Counted from the stretch's first letter, positions 15,715 through 24,716 are shown. The stretch: DNA of 64,000 nucleotides from Chitinivorax sp. PXF-14 (GCF_040812015.1 NZ_JBFNXJ010000010.1:1-64000), one strand, 5' to 3'. Numbers and translations are program-made. The notes: generated by a model from the letters alone, not told the origin.

Positions 15715-16206
15715 TTACTCGGGCTTGCCCATCTCGTGTCCCGGCCCTCGGCGGTGCGACTGCATCCAGTGTTCATGCTTCTGCATCTGCTGCTTGAGCA
15801 GGTCGCTGACGGTCTGCTTCTGCGCCGTCGACAGGCTGGCATAGGCCTTGAGCCAGGCGTCGCGCGCCTTGTCGTGGGCCGCGCGGCTGGCCTCGTGCAG
15901 CGCCTCGCTCTGGTCGGACAGCTTCTGCAGGTCGATCACGGCTTGCTTTTTCTGTTCGTCGAGCAGGGTCTTCATCTTCTCGTGCTGCGCCTTCATGGTG
16001 TCCATGGCATCGTGCGTGGCCTTTTCCGCCGCATCGAACAAGGCATTCTGCTCGCTGCTCAGGTTCAGCGTGGGCTTGGCCTGGCTCAACGCAGCGAAGG
16101 GGCCGCCGGCGCGCGGGCCGTCGCCATGGGACAGGGCCATCGCTGGCGCGGTCAGCGCAGCAAGCAGGGGGACGGCGAGCAAGAGGCGTTTCAGGCTGGG
16201 ACTCAT
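15715..16206 (-). CDS. Spy/CpxP-like periplasmic chaperone (LTXXQ family)
   Basis: This 163-residue protein has a cleavable signal peptide (SLKRLLLAVPLLAALTAPAMA, cut near ALS) followed by an all-helical, Gln/Lys/Ala-rich mature chain. The mature chain resembles the Spy/CpxP/ZraP family; STAQKQTVSDLLKQQMQKH corresponds to the LTxxQ-type motif. Both ends of the mature chain are rich in His and Gly (SHGDGPRAGGP, SHRRGPGHEMG), typical of metal-responsive members. Such proteins act as periplasmic chaperones or feedback inhibitors of CpxA-like kinases. Here it is convergent with an EnvZ-like kinase having its own His-rich loop, so a functional link is plausible but unproven. Confidence 0.75.
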   Translation of the reverse strand: MSPSLKRLLLAVPLLAALTAPAMALSHGDGPRAGGPFAALSQAKPTLNLSSEQNALFDAAEKATHDAMDTMKAQHEKMKTLLDEQKKQAVIDLQKLSDQSEALHEASRAAHDKARDAWLKAYASLSTAQKQTVSDLLKQQMQKHEHWMQSHRRGPGHEMGKPE

Positions 16207-16365
16207 TGTGTGCTCCTTTTGATTTGCATCGTTAGTCAGGACTCGGCCGATTCGGTTCCCCGAACCGTTAGCGAAGCCAGTCTAGTCGGACGATGTCAAT
16301 CAAAGGTGTGCGGCCGGCCCGGTGTGTTAGCAGGTGTGTCGCGGCGGCGCCGGTGCAACAGATAT

Positions 16366-17007
16366 TTACGGTTGGCCGGGCGCAGCCTGCGCCGGCCCCT
16401 CGGCGGCCTCGGGCAGGGCGCGCCGGCGATACCACACGGTCCAGGCCCAGAGCGTGCCGTAGCAGCCGTATTGAACGAAGGGCGAAACGGCGAGGAAGCG
16501 CTCGGTCGTCAGCGTCCACAGCAGCACGGTGCGCAGGCCGGCCTCGGCGACCATGCCGGCGCTCCACACGGCAGTCATCGCGGTCATCAGCCGGCGCAGC
16601 GAGGGTGACGTCTGCCAGTAGGCCTCGAACTCGGCGGCGCCGGTGGCATCCTCGCGGCCCGCCGTGGCGCGGGCAAGGTAGTAGAGCACCGGGCGCGGCC
16701 ACAGCAGCGACGACAGAGCCAGCAGGCCCATCAGCCCGGTCACGCCGGCCTCGCGCAGCAACAGCAGGCGCTCGTCGCCGCCGAACAGCACGGCTAGCAG
16801 CGACAGCGCGATGCCGAGCAGCACGGTGATCGAGATCGCATCCACGCGGCGGTGGCGCGCCAGTTCGAGCAGCGACCAGAGCAGCGGCGGCAGCGCTGAC
16901 AATGCGATGGCGTTGAATTCGCCGGTGTACTGCCTGGCGAGCGTGTAGGCGCCCCAGGGCAGCAGGCCGTTGACGAGCAGTTCGAGGACGAGCTTGCCGC
17001 GTGTCAT
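16366..17007 (-). CDS. VC0807-like integral membrane protein of unknown function
   Basis: This 213-residue protein is mostly hydrophobic, with about five or six TM helices (LVLELLVNGLLPWGAYTLA, IALSALPPLLWSLLEL, VLLGIALSLLAVLFGG, GLMGLLALSSLLW and others). The N-terminal signature ELLVNGLLPWGAY fits the VC0807 family of uncharacterised inner-membrane proteins. Length matches that group. A Pro/Ala-rich cytoplasmic tail ends the protein. The stop of the gene to its right in the direction of transcription lies about 10 bp from this start, so it may be transcribed with the pseudouridine synthase. No function can be assigned. Confidence 0.6.
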   Translation of the reverse strand: MTRGKLVLELLVNGLLPWGAYTLARQYTGEFNAIALSALPPLLWSLLELARHRRVDAISITVLLGIALSLLAVLFGGDERLLLLREAGVTGLMGLLALSSLLWPRPVLYYLARATAGREDATGAAEFEAYWQTSPSLRRLMTAMTAVWSAGMVAEAGLRTVLLWTLTTERFLAVSPFVQYGCYGTLWAWTVWYRRRALPEAAEGPAQAAPGQP

Positions 17008-17017
17008 GGGTGTGCGG

Positions 17018-17752
17018 TCAGACGAACGATTCGTCGGCGCTCAGATAGCGCCACTTGCCAGCCGGTAGGTTGCCGAGCATGACGCGGCCGATGCGGATGC
17101 GCTTGAGGCCGACCACCTTGAGCCCGACCAGATCGCACATGCGGCGGATCTGACGTTTCTTGCCTTCCTTCAGGATGAAGCGCAGCTGGTTTTCATTCTG
17201 CCACCATACCTTGGCCGGCTTCAGGCGCTGGCCGTCGAGGCTGAGGCCGTGGTTGAGCTGCTGCAGCCCTTCCTTCGACAACGTGCCGTCGACGCGCACC
17301 AGGTATTCCTTCTCGACATCCGAATCCTCGCCGATCAGCTGCTTGGCGATACGGCCATCCTGCGTCAGGATCAGCAGGCCGACCGAGTCGATGTCGAGCC
17401 GGCCGGCCGGTGCCAGGCCGCGCAGGTGCGCCGCGTTGAAGCGGATGCGCGAGCTGTCTTCCTTCCATTGTCGGTCCGGCGTGATCAGCACGCTGGCCGG
17501 CTGGTAGCCCTCCTCCGCCTGGCCCGAGACATAGCCGACCGGCTTGTTGAGCAGGATGGTGACGCGGCTGCTCTGCGCGGCCTGGGCCTGGCGCTCGAGC
17601 GTGATCTTCTGGTTCGGCAGCACCTTGCTGCCGAGCTGGTCGACCACCACGCCATCGACGCGCACCCAGCCTTTGGCGATGTAGTCGTCGGCCTCGCGGC
17701 GCGAACACAGGCCGAGCTCGGCCATGCGTTTGGATAGGCGGATGGGTTCCAT
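17018..17752 (-). CDS. rRNA pseudouridine synthase, RsuA/RluB/RluF family
   Basis: This 244-residue protein has an N-terminal S4 domain ([22 protein letters not shown]) and a RsuA-type catalytic domain with the active-site Asp in the [13 protein letters not shown] motif. Other signatures are [19 protein letters not shown] and the C-terminal [27 protein letters not shown]. The text is closest in my reading to RluF-type enzymes, which modify U2604 (and in tRNA U35) in E. coli, but RluB/RluE cannot be excluded. ATG at 17752 gives the usual start immediately before the S4 domain; the longer frame is an artefact. It lies 32 bp downstream of cysS. Confidence 0.82.
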   Translation of the reverse strand: MEPIRLSKRMAELGLCSRREADDYIAKGWVRVDGVVVDQLGSKVLPNQKITLERQAQAAQSSRVTILLNKPVGYVSGQAEEGYQPASVLITPDRQWKEDSSRIRFNAAHLRGLAPAGRLDIDSVGLLILTQDGRIAKQLIGEDSDVEKEYLVRVDGTLSKEGLQQLNHGLSLDGQRLKPAKVWWQNENQLRFILKEGKKRQIRRMCDLVGLKVVGLKRIRIGRVMLGNLPAGKWRYLSADESFV

Positions 17753-17784
17753 GGGGTGTCCGATGTGCAGGGCAAACGCGTAGT

Positions 17785-19161
17785 TTAACCCGCGCGCCGC
17801 AGTCTTGGCCCGTCCGGCGTGTCCTCGACATCGTAGCCGGCGGCGGTGATCTGCCCGCGCAAAGCATCGGCATCCGCCCAGCGTTTGTCCTGGCGCGCCT
17901 GCTGGCGCTGTTCGGCGAGCCGTTCGACAGCGGGCGGGATGTCGGCGCTGGCCGCCTGCCAATCGGCCAGGCACAGGCCCAGTACCTCGTCGATCAGGCT
18001 CAGCGTGGCGCGCTTGGTGGCGGGTGGCAGCGGTCCTTTCACCAGCTCCCAGACCAGCGCCAGCGCTTTGGGCGCATTCAGATCATGGTTCAGCTCATCG
18101 CGGAAGCGGCCGAGCGTGGCGGCGTCGGCCTCGCCGCCCGCAGGCCAGCTGTGGTAGGCCTCGCGCAGGCGGTTCAGCGCTGTCTGTGCCGCATCGAGAC
18201 TGTTCCACGTGAAACTGAGCTGGCTGCGGTAGTGCGCGGTCAGGCACAGGTAGCGGTAGGCCAGCGGGGCGTAGCCGCGCTCGAGCAGCGTCTGCAGGCG
18301 CAGGAAATCGCCGCTCGATTTCGACATCTTGGCCGCGTCGAGCTGCAGGAAATAACCGTGCAGCCAGAAGTTGGCGAGCCGCGTGCCGTGGCAGGCTTCG
18401 GTCTGCGCGATCTCGTTGCTGTGGTGCACCGGGATGTGGTCCTCGCCGCCACAATGGATGTCGAACCACGGGCTCAGGTACTTGGCCGACATCGCCGAGC
18501 ACTCGATGTGCCAGCCCGGGAAACCGCGCCCCCATGGGCTGTCCCACTCCATCTGGCGTTGCTCGCCGAGGCGGCTGAATTTCCACAATGCGAAATCGGT
18601 CGCGCTGCGTTTCTCGCCGAGGTCCACGCGCTTGCCGGCCTGCAGGCCGGTGCGGTCGAGCCGGGCGAGATAGCCGTAGTCGTCCTGCCGTGCCGTGTCG
18701 AAATACAGTCCGTCCGAGGTGCGGTAGGTGAAGCCCTTGGCTTCGAGCGTGGCGATGAAGTCGATCTGCTCGGCGATGTGGTCAGTGGCGCGGCACCAGA
18801 CCGTCGGCTCGCGCAGGTTCAGCGCCGCCATGTCGGCCTTGAACGCGGCGGTGAAGCGCCCGGCGATGTCCCAGGCCGATTCGCCGGTGCGGCGGCTGCC
18901 CTTCTCCATCTTGTCCTCGCCGTCGTCAGCATCCGACACGAGGTGGCCGACATCGGTGATGTTGACCACGTGCCGTACCACGTGGCCGTTGAGTTCGAGC
19001 ACGCGGCGCAGCAGGTCCTCGAACAGGTAGGTGCGCAGATTGCCGATATGGGCGTAGTCGTACACCGTCGGCCCGCAGCAGTACAGGCCCACGTGGTCGG
19101 CGTGGATAGGCTCGAAGCGGCGCAGGCTGCGGCTGTAGGTGTCGTAGAGGTGCAGGTCCAT
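17785..19161 (-). CDS. cysS: Cysteinyl-tRNA synthetase
   Basis: This 458-residue class I synthetase charges tRNA-Cys. The HIGH-type signature is HIGN (38-41, in [13 protein letters not shown]) and KMSKS is present in [11 protein letters not shown]. The zinc-site region includes the Cys pair at [17 protein letters not shown] and [17 protein letters not shown]-terminal DALR-like helical domain follows. Length fits the family. ATG at 19161 starts the recognisable LHLYDTYSR fold. The 5' leader holds an 18-codon leader peptide with two Cys codons and competing antiterminator and terminator hairpins (see separate entries), so expression is probably tuned by tRNA-Cys charging through attenuation. 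Confidence 0.92.
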   Translation of the reverse strand: MDLHLYDTYSRSLRRFEPIHADHVGLYCCGPTVYDYAHIGNLRTYLFEDLLRRVLELNGHVVRHVVNITDVGHLVSDADDGEDKMEKGSRRTGESAWDIAGRFTAAFKADMAALNLREPTVWCRATDHIAEQIDFIATLEAKGFTYRTSDGLYFDTARQDDYGYLARLDRTGLQAGKRVDLGEKRSATDFALWKFSRLGEQRQMEWDSPWGRGFPGWHIECSAMSAKYLSPWFDIHCGGEDHIPVHHSNEIAQTEACHGTRLANFWLHGYFLQLDAAKMSKSSGDFLRLQTLLERGYAPLAYRYLCLTAHYRSQLSFTWNSLDAAQTALNRLREAYHSWPAGGEADAATLGRFRDELNHDLNAPKALALVWELVKGPLPPATKRATLSLIDEVLGLCLADWQAASADIPPAVERLAEQRQQARQDKRWADADALRGQITAAGYDVEDTPDGPRLRRAG

Positions 19162-19173
19162 CTCGGTCTCGCA

Positions 19174-19216
19174 AGGAAAAAGAAAATGGCCGCAGGTGAG
19201 TTCACTCTGCGGCCAT
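19174..19216 (-). terminator. Attenuator terminator in the cysS leader
   Basis: In the minus direction a perfect 10-bp stem ATGGCCGCAG (19216-19207) / CTGCGGCCAT (19195-19186) with an 11-nt loop is followed at once by TTTTCTTTTTCC. It ends about 13 nt before the cysS start codon and so would abort transcription before the gene unless an alternative helix forms. Confidence 0.75.
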
Positions 19217-19265
19217 CGGGATTCGTTCGGACAGGCGAATGCGTGTCGGCGGGCCCCTACGGCCG
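19210..19265 (-). promoter_or_regulatory. Antiterminator pairing that competes with the cysS leader terminator
   Basis: In RNA the segment CGGCCGUAGGGG (19265-19254, spanning the leader stop UAG) can pair with UCCCGAUGGCCG (19221-19210): 9 Watson-Crick pairs plus 2 G-U, with a single A-G mismatch. It covers the 5' arm of the terminator. A ribosome stalled at the leader Cys codons would leave this segment free, while one reaching the stop codon would cover it. Pairing was worked out by hand, not folded by software. Confidence 0.65.
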
Positions 19266-19313
19266 GCCGCGACAACACTGGATCAGGAAAGGGCGTGCTG
19301 CAATCGCATTCAT
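19257..19313 (-). CDS. cysS leader peptide with tandem Cys codons
   Basis: The reading frame encodes MNAIAARPFLIQCCRGRP (18 residues) with Cys codons TGT TGT at 19277-19272, stopping 40 nt before the terminator hairpin of cysS. Spacing from control codons to terminator is about 56 nt, similar to the trp leader. SD is poor (AGGG close to the ATG); a TTGACC/TAGCAT promoter at 19350-19322 would start transcription within a few bases of the ATG, so the mRNA may be leaderless. An in-frame GTG at 19340 could extend the peptide by 9 residues. Translation is inferred; the pattern of rare tandem Cys codons next to a terminator is what supports it. Confidence 0.65.
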   Translation of the reverse strand: MNAIAARPFLIQCCRGRP

Positions 19314-19321
19314 GTCCCTGA

Positions 19322-19350
19322 TGCTAACGGGGGCATCCACGGTGGGTCAA
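19322..19350 (-). promoter_or_regulatory. Candidate promoter for the cysS leader transcript
   Basis: TTGACC (19350-19345) and TAGCAT (19326-19321) are 18 bp apart on the minus strand. The -10 matches the consensus at 4 of 6 positions. The predicted start falls at or just before the leader ATG (19313). Confidence 0.4.
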
Positions 19351-19411
19351 GCGGGTTGACGTGCACCGCCGCCGGGCGTAGCGTCGCGCCTCATTGAAAC
19401 GAGGGCTCGGC

Positions 19412-19639
19412 ATGGAAACCATCATCTTCGAATTGAGCGGCGAATACATTGAGCTCAACAACCTGCTCAAGGTCGTTGGCGTGGCCGATAGCGGCGGTGC
19501 CGGCAAGGCGCTGGTGGCTGCGGGCGAGGTCAGCGTCGATGGCACGCTGGAAAGCCGCAAGACGGCAAAGATTCGCGTCGGCCAGGTGGTGACGCTGGCC
19601 GGGGTGCGCATCGAAGTCGTCGAGGGCGCGGCCGAGTAG
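19412..19639 (+). CDS. Small S4-domain RNA-binding protein (YbcJ-like)
   Basis: This 75-residue protein is an isolated S4 domain: IELNNLLKVVGVADSGGAGKALVA, then GEVSVDGTLESRKTAKIRVGQVVTLAG. It matches E. coli YbcJ in size and pattern (YIxLxxLLKxxG...GxVxVDGxxExRKxxKxxxGxxV). YbcJ-type proteins are thought to bind RNA, with no defined target. ATG at 19412 is chosen because GAGGG lies 6 bp upstream; an in-frame TTG at 19394 has no such support. It is divergent from cysS, with a TTGACG/TAGCGT promoter candidate at 19356-19384. Confidence 0.8.
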   Translation: METIIFELSGEYIELNNLLKVVGVADSGGAGKALVAAGEVSVDGTLESRKTAKIRVGQVVTLAGVRIEVVEGAAE

Positions 19640-19685
19640 TACGGGGCCAGAGGCCCCCTGCCCGATTGCAGCCTGGGCGGCTCGC

Positions 19686-20120
19686 TCAGGCGAGCACTTC
19701 GCTCATTTCCGCTTGCGGCAGGCCGACCAGGGCCTCGATGATTTCCAGTGCCGGCACGACAACCCCTTTTGCCGCATCGAAAATGACCGAGGTCACGGTC
19801 GCCTCGGCCACCACCTGCTTCGATTGGCGGCATTGCACCAGCTGCTTGAGCACGAAGCTGTTGGCCTTGACCGATTGCAGCGTGGTGACGATGTCGAGCA
19901 GCTGGCCGAGCCGAGCCGGCATGCGGAAATTCACCTGCATCGACGCCACCGGCACGGCCAGGCGCTTGCGCACGTATTCCTCGCGGCGCCCGCGCAGGTT
20001 CATGATGTCCCAGCGCCCCATCTCCAGATATTCCATGATGCGGGCGTTATTGACGTGACGGAAGGCATCCACATGGGATACCTGCACTTCGATCTGCGTC
20101 ACAGATTTCAGGTCCTGCAT
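19686..20120 (-). CDS. Acyl-CoA thioesterase, 4-hydroxybenzoyl-CoA thioesterase (hotdog) family
   Basis: This 144-residue hotdog-fold protein has the catalytic Asp segment VSHVDAFRHVNNARIMEYLEMGRW of the 4HBT/YbgC-like group. The remainder (RLAVPVASMQVNFRMPARLGQLLDIVTTL) is the normal beta-sheet region of these thioesterases. Start ATG at 20120 is preceded by a strong purine-rich SD (GGGGGAAG). The substrate is not known from the sequence. It is not in an obvious operon. Confidence 0.8.
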   Translation of the reverse strand: MQDLKSVTQIEVQVSHVDAFRHVNNARIMEYLEMGRWDIMNLRGRREEYVRKRLAVPVASMQVNFRMPARLGQLLDIVTTLQSVKANSFVLKQLVQCRQSKQVVAEATVTSVIFDAAKGVVVPALEIIEALVGLPQAEMSEVLA

Positions 20121-20422
20121 ACACTTCCCCCTTCTCTCTCTTTTTATGGAGTTGTTTTTTATTGCTTTGTCATTTGGCGTGCTTGGATGGCAATCCAATG
20201 TGCATATATTCGCACGACTGATATTTGTCTGAAAAGCCCTACTGGCGTTGGGTGTACCTGATTTGCCGCTTGCCGCTGCTCCGTCGTGGGCAGGGGCGGA
20301 ATGTGCCGGATGGCCATATCGTCATGCCTCGCCTGGCTGGCCCGGCGTTTTTGCCGTCCGCCGTGGGGGTGTTGCCGCGGCCGACTCTGTATTAAGCTCG
20401 CCGCTCGAAATGAGGTGGTGAG
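20121..20422. other. Intergenic region between thioesterase and tcdA
   Basis: This 302-bp stretch holds the divergent promoters of the thioesterase and tcdA. The first 90 bp are AT-rich. I found no gene, hairpin or clear promoter pair in the rest. Confidence 0.4.
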
Positions 20423-21199
20423 ATGAGTGAAATCGACATGGCGCGCCGTTTTGGCGGTATTGCGCGCTTGTATGGGGATGCCGCACTGGCGCGCTTCCAG
20501 ACGGCCCACGTGGCGGTGATCGGGATAGGCGGCGTCGGCTCGTGGGCGGTCGAGGCACTGGCCCGCTCGGCCATCGGCACCCTGACGCTGATCGATCTCG
20601 ATCATGTGGCCGAGTCGAACATCAATCGCCAGATCCACGCGCTCGACACCACGCTGGGCCAGGCCAAGGTGGAGGCGATGGCCGAGCGCATCGCGGCCAT
20701 CAACCCGATTGCGCAGGTTCACCAGATCGACGATTTCATCGATCTCGACAATCTCGCGGGCCATATCGACCAGCGCTTCGATTTCGTTGTCGATGCCATC
20801 GACAGCGTCAAGGTCAAGGCCGCGCTGATCGCCCATTGCCGCCGCAACAAGATCAAGCTGATCACCTGCGGCGGTGCCGGTGGCCAGATCGACCCGACGC
20901 AAATCGAGGTCGCCGACCTTGCCCGCACCACGCAGGACCCGCTGCTTGCCAAGACACGCCAGATGCTGCGCCGCGACTATGGCTTCAACAAGGACGTGAA
21001 GAAAAAATTCGAGGTGCCGGCGGTATTCTCGACCGAGCCGCTGCGTTATCCCGAGGCGAGCGCCTGCGATGTCGACGATGCCGGTGCGGCCGGCCCGGCC
21101 GGGCTCAACTGTGCCGGCTTCGGCTCGGCCGTTGGGGTGACCGCGAGCTTCGGCCTGGTGGCGGCGTCCTACGTGCTCAACAAGCTGGCCGGACGCTGA
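20423..21199 (+). CDS. tcdA: tRNA threonylcarbamoyladenosine dehydratase (TcdA/CsdL)
   Basis: This 258-residue E1-like enzyme dehydrates t6A37 in tRNAs to the cyclic form ct6A using ATP. It has the nucleotide-binding start VAVIGIGGVGSWAVEALARSAIG, the LIDLDHVAESNINRQIHAL motif, a conserved ITCGGAGGQIDPTQI segment and LNCAGFGSAVGVTASFGL near the end. These are diagnostic for the TcdA group over ThiF or MoeB, as is the absence of a rhodanese domain. Length matches E. coli TcdA (268). It is a single gene. Confidence 0.9.
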   Translation: MSEIDMARRFGGIARLYGDAALARFQTAHVAVIGIGGVGSWAVEALARSAIGTLTLIDLDHVAESNINRQIHALDTTLGQAKVEAMAERIAAINPIAQVHQIDDFIDLDNLAGHIDQRFDFVVDAIDSVKVKAALIAHCRRNKIKLITCGGAGGQIDPTQIEVADLARTTQDPLLAKTRQMLRRDYGFNKDVKKKFEVPAVFSTEPLRYPEASACDVDDAGAAGPAGLNCAGFGSAVGVTASFGLVAASYVLNKLAGR

Positions 21200-21335
21200 C
21201 ACAACGTGGTCGCCGTGCAGGTCAAGCGGGCCTCGCAACAGGGCGCAGGGTGAATGTCAGCTTGCGCCGTTATCGCTGAACGAGGCCCTTCATGCCCCGG
21301 CCATTTTGCTGGTTCCCGCGTCCTTTCACCGCTGG

Positions 21336-21857
21336 TCAGGCCAGCCGTTTCACCATCACATAGTCATCCATCACGAAACCGTTGCCGATATCGAACACGG
21401 CCTCTTCGCGTACGCTGAAGCCTGCCTTGCGGTAAACCGCGATCGAGCCGGCGTTGTGCTTGTTCACGGTCAGCACCAGCGTGTCGGCGCCCAGGCTGCG
21501 AGCGCGCACCTCGACATGGCGCAGCATATGGCCGCCGTAGCCGCGCCCGTGCAGCTCGGGCAGCAGGTAGAGCTGCTCCAGCTTCATCTCCCCAGGGCTG
21601 TCGGTCAGCGCATAGCTGCAATAGCCGATGGCCTGGCCGTCGTGTTCGAGCAGGTCGAGCCCGCAGCGGCCGGAATCCAGGTACGGCTTTAGCTTGTCCG
21701 CGGTGTAGCGGCCGGCCAGCATGTACTCGATCTGTTCGGCACTGATCATGGCGATGTAGTGGCGGCGCCAGATGCGCGCACCGAGCTCGGCGACGGTGGG
21801 GAAGTCCGCCTCGGTGATTGGGCGCAAGGTGATGTCTGCTGGCTTGATGGTTGTCAT
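21336..21857 (-). CDS. GNAT-family N-acetyltransferase
   Basis: This 173-residue protein has the GNAT fold: an N-terminal ITLRPITEADFPTVAELGARIW stretch, the acetyl-CoA-binding LEQLYLLPELHGRGYGGHMLRHVE (motif A, H-G-R-G-Y-G), and NKHNAGSIAVYRKAGFSVREE (motif B). The substrate is unknown. ATG at 21857 aligns with the usual start of such proteins; the open frame continues upstream but without a family match. It is convergent with tcdA. Confidence 0.8.
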   Translation of the reverse strand: MTTIKPADITLRPITEADFPTVAELGARIWRRHYIAMISAEQIEYMLAGRYTADKLKPYLDSGRCGLDLLEHDGQAIGYCSYALTDSPGEMKLEQLYLLPELHGRGYGGHMLRHVEVRARSLGADTLVLTVNKHNAGSIAVYRKAGFSVREEAVFDIGNGFVMDDYVMVKRLA

Positions 21858-22024
21858 GGTGTGCTCGCTCGATGGGTGCAGAATGGCCGACTGGGTGCCA
21901 CAGGAATGGCCGGTATATGCTAAGGTCATTTCTAGTTTTGCCGCCCATGGCATTGATTTTCAAATGTTTCGCGCTAAAATGCGCAGCCCTTTACCGCGCC
22001 TGTTGAGCGCTTGGTCAATAGTTG

Positions 22025-24562
22025 ATGCTAAAAATTCTCGGTCTCGATCGTGCGCTGAGCCTGCTGTCGCGCAAGCTGTTGTATGTCTGGGTGCGTACCC
22101 AGACCTTGCCGCAGGACCTGTCGACCCTCAATCTCGACCCGAACAAGCCGGTCTGCTACGTGTTGCAGACGCGGCAGCTTTCCAACCTGCTGGTGCTGGA
22201 AACCGAAACCCAGCGACTCGGCCTGCCGCGCGCGTTGAGCCGGCTCAAGAGCCTCGACGTGCGCGAGGACCGTTCCTTCTTCTTCCTGACCCGTGGCGAC
22301 ACCGCCGGGCCGATGCGGCGCAACCGTTTTGCCTATTCGCCACGGCTGAAGCGGCTGACGCAGGCAGTCGCGGCAAATCTGCAGCTCGACGTGCAGCTGG
22401 TGCCGGTCACCATTCTATGGGGGCGCCAGCCGCAGAAGGAAGACTCGCTGCTGAAGATTCTGTTCACCGATAGCTGGGCTACGCCGGGCGTGCTCAAGCA
22501 GTTCTTCCGCGTGCTGATTCATGGCCGCCGCACTCTGGTGCGCTTCGAAGAGCCGATCAGCCTGCGTGCGGTCGTGGATGAAGGCCAAGCCGAGGACCTG
22601 ACGCTGCGCAAGATCGCACGCGTGCTGCGCGTGCATTTCCGCCGCCAGCGCGAGATGGCGATCGGCCCCGACCTGTCGCACCGCCGCACCCAGGTCAATG
22701 CGCTGCTCGAGGCTGACCCGGTGAAGCAGGCCATCGAGCAGGAGATGCGCGACAAGAGTCTGGCCATGACCAAGGTCGAGGACTCGGCGCGCCGCTATGC
22801 GATGGAGATCGCGGCCGACTACTCCTACCCCACCGTGCGCGCGCTGGAGAAGTTCCTCAACTGGCTGTGGACGCGCCTCTACGACGGCGTGAAGGTCTAC
22901 CGCATGAACGAGCTGACCGATGTCGCGCCGGGCCAGGAGGTGATCTACGTCCCCACGCACCGCAGCCATATCGATTACCTGCTGATGTCCTACGTGATCT
23001 TCACCCAGGGCATGATGGTGCCGCACATCGCTGCCGGCGCGAACCTCAACCTGCCGGTGATCGGCGGCATCCTGCGTCGCGGCGGGGCATTCTTCCTGCG
23101 CCGCACCTTCAAGGGCAATCATCTGTATGCGGCGGTATTCAACGAATACCTGCACATGATGATCCAGAAGGGCTACCCGATCGAATACTTCATCGAGGGC
23201 GGCCGCAGCCGCACCGGCCGCATGCTGCAGCCCAAGGGCGGCATGCTGGCGATGACACTGCAGAGCTATCTGCGCGACCACCGGCGCCCGATCGTGTTCA
23301 TGCCGATCTACTTCGGCTACGAAAAGGTGATGGAGGGCGGCACCTATGTCGCCGAGCTGTCGGGCAAGCCCAAGGAGAAGGAGTCGATCTGGGGCGTGAT
23401 CAAGACCGTGCGCGACATCGAGAAGGTGTTCGGCGAGGTGCACGTCAACTTCGGTCAGCCCATCGTGCTGAGCGAGGTGCTCGACGAGGTCGAGCCGGGT
23501 TGGCGCGAGGCGGGCTCGCACCCCGACCCGAAATCGCCATGGTTCACCAAGACGGTCGATACGCTCGCCAACCGTATCGTCACGCGCAGCAACAGCGCGG
23601 CCGTGGTCAACCCGATCAGCCTGCTGGCGCTGGCGTTGCTGTCGACGCCCAAACAGGCTGCGGATGAAGACCTGCTGGTGGAGTTCCTCGATGCACTGAA
23701 GCGGCTGCTGACGGTGGCGCCCTACTCCGACCGGGTCGAGCTGACGTCGCTGTCGGGGCGCGAGCTGATCGCCTATGGCGAGAAGATGAAGGTATTGCGC
23801 CGGCTCGAACACCCGCTCGGCAATCTGGTGCAGTTGCTGCCCGAGCAGGCGCTGCAGATGACCTACTTCCGCAACAATGTGCAGCACCTGTACACGTTGC
23901 CGGGCATGATCGCCTGCTTCCTCACGGCCGATAACGCGCTCGAACGCGAGCGCATCGTCGAGCTGATCGGCAACATCTACCCCTTCCTCAAGGCCGAGCT
24001 GTTCCTGCACTGGAAGGCCGACGAGCTGCCGGCGGTGGTCAACGCCATGATCGATGCGCTGCTGGATACCGGCCTGCTCGCCGCGCGCAGCGACAACAAC
24101 ACGATCAAGGCGCCCAATCGCAACAGCGCCGAATACATGCAGCTGGAAATCCTCGCGCGCTCGGTGCGCCAGGCGATGGAGCGCTACTACATCGCCATCT
24201 CGCTGCTGACGCGGCAGGGCTCGGGCAAGATCTCCGCGAGCCAGCTCGAGGAACTGTGCTCGCTGTTCGCGCAGCGGCTCGCCATCCTGCACGAGCACTC
24301 GGCGCCCGAGTATTTCGACCGCGCGGTGTTCAAGTCCTTCATCTCGACCTTGAAGCGCATCGGCCTGCTCAGCGACGACGAATCCGGCCAGCTGGTGTTC
24401 GACCGGCGCATCCAGGCGGCAGCCAACGAGGCGCAGTTCGTGCTGCCGCACGACGTACGGCAAACCGTGCAGCAGCTGACCCGGCTCGATGCCGACGAAA
24501 TCCGCCGCGCGATCGCGGATTTCCGCGCCAAGGCGGCCGAGAAGAGCGCCAAGAAGAAGTAA
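22025..24562 (+). CDS. plsB: Glycerol-3-phosphate 1-O-acyltransferase
   Basis: This 845-residue membrane-associated enzyme makes 1-acyl-glycerol-3-phosphate, the first step of phospholipid synthesis. The acyltransferase motifs are present: block I PTHRSHIDYLLMSY (H312, D317), block II GAFFLRRTFKGN, block III YFIEGGRSRTGR and block IV with FMPIYFGYEKVMEGG. Length is slightly above the E. coli protein (807). The start is ATG at 22025, directly preceded by an in-frame TTG which is less likely. The C-terminus is Lys-rich (AEKSAKKK). It is a single gene with a divergent acetyltransferase upstream. Confidence 0.92.
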   Translation: MLKILGLDRALSLLSRKLLYVWVRTQTLPQDLSTLNLDPNKPVCYVLQTRQLSNLLVLETETQRLGLPRALSRLKSLDVREDRSFFFLTRGDTAGPMRRNRFAYSPRLKRLTQAVAANLQLDVQLVPVTILWGRQPQKEDSLLKILFTDSWATPGVLKQFFRVLIHGRRTLVRFEEPISLRAVVDEGQAEDLTLRKIARVLRVHFRRQREMAIGPDLSHRRTQVNALLEADPVKQAIEQEMRDKSLAMTKVEDSARRYAMEIAADYSYPTVRALEKFLNWLWTRLYDGVKVYRMNELTDVAPGQEVIYVPTHRSHIDYLLMSYVIFTQGMMVPHIAAGANLNLPVIGGILRRGGAFFLRRTFKGNHLYAAVFNEYLHMMIQKGYPIEYFIEGGRSRTGRMLQPKGGMLAMTLQSYLRDHRRPIVFMPIYFGYEKVMEGGTYVAELSGKPKEKESIWGVIKTVRDIEKVFGEVHVNFGQPIVLSEVLDEVEPGWREAGSHPDPKSPWFTKTVDTLANRIVTRSNSAAVVNPISLLALALLSTPKQAADEDLLVEFLDALKRLLTVAPYSDRVELTSLSGRELIAYGEKMKVLRRLEHPLGNLVQLLPEQALQMTYFRNNVQHLYTLPGMIACFLTADNALERERIVELIGNIYPFLKAELFLHWKADELPAVVNAMIDALLDTGLLAARSDNNTIKAPNRNSAEYMQLEILARSVRQAMERYYIAISLLTRQGSGKISASQLEELCSLFAQRLAILHEHSAPEYFDRAVFKSFISTLKRIGLLSDDESGQLVFDRRIQAAANEAQFVLPHDVRQTVQQLTRLDADEIRRAIADFRAKAAEKSAKKK

Positions 24563-24716
24563 GCCGGGCTGCGGGCCGAGCCGGGCGTGCCCAGCGCGGC
24601 CAGATGGCGCCATGGCGGTAAAACTAAATGCGGCGGGGCAGGTCAATCCGTTCAGGCTGTAAGCTCGACGTTCGATACGCGACCAAGCCGCAGATACCCA
24701 CCGACCGGATGCCCCG

